From: Heliobacteriaceae bacterium
GTDB taxonomy: Bacteria; Cyanobacteriota; Vampirovibrionia; Gastranaerophilales; Gastranaerophilaceae
Direction of reading: 5' to 3'
NCBI GenBank assembly: GCA_031267015.1
Contig: JAIRZW010000089.1
Coordinates: forward strand, 1 to 5,368
Length of the DNA: 5,368 nucleotides
This document shows, in pieces, positions 5,019 to 5,368 of this stretch (the first letter of the stretch is position 1; every line of letters starts with the position of its first letter). The notes below the pieces were generated by a model. That model saw only the letters and a list, made by a program, of their open reading frames with translations. It did not search any database and was not told where the DNA came from. Made by a program: the position numbers and the translations under genes.

Positions 5019-5130
5019 TTGAGGGAACCCTCCCCCCACGAGGGCAGAGGTCAATCTGACGGGCCGGGAGAGGGGGCAGAATTTTTATTGCCACCTCACC
5101 CCTTCCCTCTCCTGTCAGGAGAGGGGAATA
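5019..5130. repeat. GC-rich repeat with alternative hairpins
   Basis: The space between the capsid and holin-like genes is filled by C-runs and G-runs. CCCTCTCCTG (5105-5114) pairs perfectly with CAGGAGAGGG (5116-5125) across a single T. The same CCCTCTCC could instead pair with an upstream GGAGAGGG at 5067-5074, because GGAGAGGGG occurs at both 5067-5075 and 5118-5126. CCCTC/GAGGG near 5031-5045 makes a third small stem. No U-run follows any stem, so a terminator is not indicated. It looks like a dispersed intergenic repeat unrelated to the other three. Confidence 0.6.
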
Positions 5131-5148
5131 CAAACAAAAGGAGAAAAA

Positions 5149-5368
5149 ATGTTTACAAAATTGAAAACTGCTATTAAAGCATTAGCAAAAACAGCGGTCT
5201 TTACGGCCGAAGAAGCACTTGGGAGCAATACCGGACAACAGAAAAAAGCCATGGCGCTTGAGTTCATTATTTCAAACATTCCTGTCATTGCACCCTTTAA
5301 GACAATTATTGCAGGCCTGCTGTCAAAGTTTATTGACGAAGCAATAGAATTTGCAGTAACCCGCATGA
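5149..5368 (+). CDS. Holin-LL-H-like phage protein, 5' part (runs off the window)
   Basis: The frame is open from the ATG at 5149 to the window edge, giving 73 residues so far. AGGAG at 5139-5143 supports the start. The sequence KTAVFTAEEALGSNTGQQKKAMALEFI (14-40), followed by KTIIAGLLSKFIDEAIEFAV (51-70), matches the C-terminal pattern of the LL-H holin family (AV-x-AE-x2-G, a G-x-KK turn, then an I-x3-IE-AV helix). The N-terminal membrane helix of true LL-H holins is missing, and IISNIPVIAPF is only moderately hydrophobic. It could therefore be a soluble relative or a virion-associated protein. If it is a holin it would partner the amidase at 150, although capsid and tail genes lie between them. 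The ATG at 5365 is in frame, and the overlapping TGA is not. Confidence 0.62.
   Translation, partial: MFTKLKTAIKALAKTAVFTAEEALGSNTGQQKKAMALEFIISNIPVIAPFKTIIAGLLSKFIDEAIEFAVTRM

Noticed and set aside
5365..5368. ATGA at the window edge as a stop/start overlap
   Set aside because: The ATG is in frame with the holin-like gene and the TGA is out of frame, so the gene is still open at the edge.
1..5368. CRISPR array, tRNA, rRNA, diversity-generating retroelement or transposase
   Set aside because: There are no regularly spaced repeats, no cloverleaf or rRNA sequence, no reverse transcriptase or template/variable repeat pair, and no transposase frame.

Overview
This window looks like part of a tailed-phage structural region, probably a prophage or prophage remnant. 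The likely host is a Gram-negative (two-membrane) bacterium, because one cargo gene encodes a secreted protein with a TonB C-terminal-type domain, which needs a periplasm. The short palindromic repeats between genes, such as a GTCATTGCGAG/CTCGCAATGAC hairpin and a GGTGCGT/ACGCACC hairpin, resemble dispersed repeats of bacterial chromosomes. This also favours integrated DNA over a compact free phage genome. The host genus cannot be named from the sequence; gut-type Melainabacteria (Gastranaerophilales) is only a guess.

Layout. Positions 1-149 hold the open 3' end of an unidentified upstream gene. Next come a T7-lysozyme-type peptidoglycan amidase (150-641) and a tail nozzle/stabilization protein of the P22 gp10 type. 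That protein is split into two reading frames (643-1065 and 1050-2162), apparently by loss of one G near 1059-1061. Positions 2163-2476 hold no convincing gene. They contain a chain of four inverted repeats and two abortive gene starts with good ribosome binding sites. From 2477 to 3364 lies a protein that begins with the cysteine/histidine core of the Mu F/SPP1 gp7 minor head family and continues into an unrecognised coiled-coil module. A small membrane-anchored, cysteine-paired protein follows (3373-3627), with a 19-bp direct repeat over its start and its stop. A TonB-CTD protein is encoded on the minus strand (3648-4037) with its own promoter. The plus strand resumes with a P22-type major capsid protein (4155-5018), a GC-rich repeat, and a holin-LL-H-like protein that runs off the window at 5149.

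Base composition divides the window. The phage genes at both ends are moderately GC-rich. A strongly AT-rich block runs from about 2690, inside the minor-head-like gene, to about 4265, inside the capsid gene. It contains the novel C-terminal module, the small membrane protein and the TonB-like gene, and looks like a cargo (moron) insertion or mosaic exchange whose edges lie inside structural genes.

The capsid, nozzle, minor-head fragment, amidase and holin-like genes belong to virion assembly and lysis. Portal, terminase and scaffold are not visible here. The most interesting hypothesis is that the chimeric minor-head-like protein and the adjacent small membrane protein form an effector/immunity-like or host-modifying pair, with the TonB-domain protein as a separate cargo gene.
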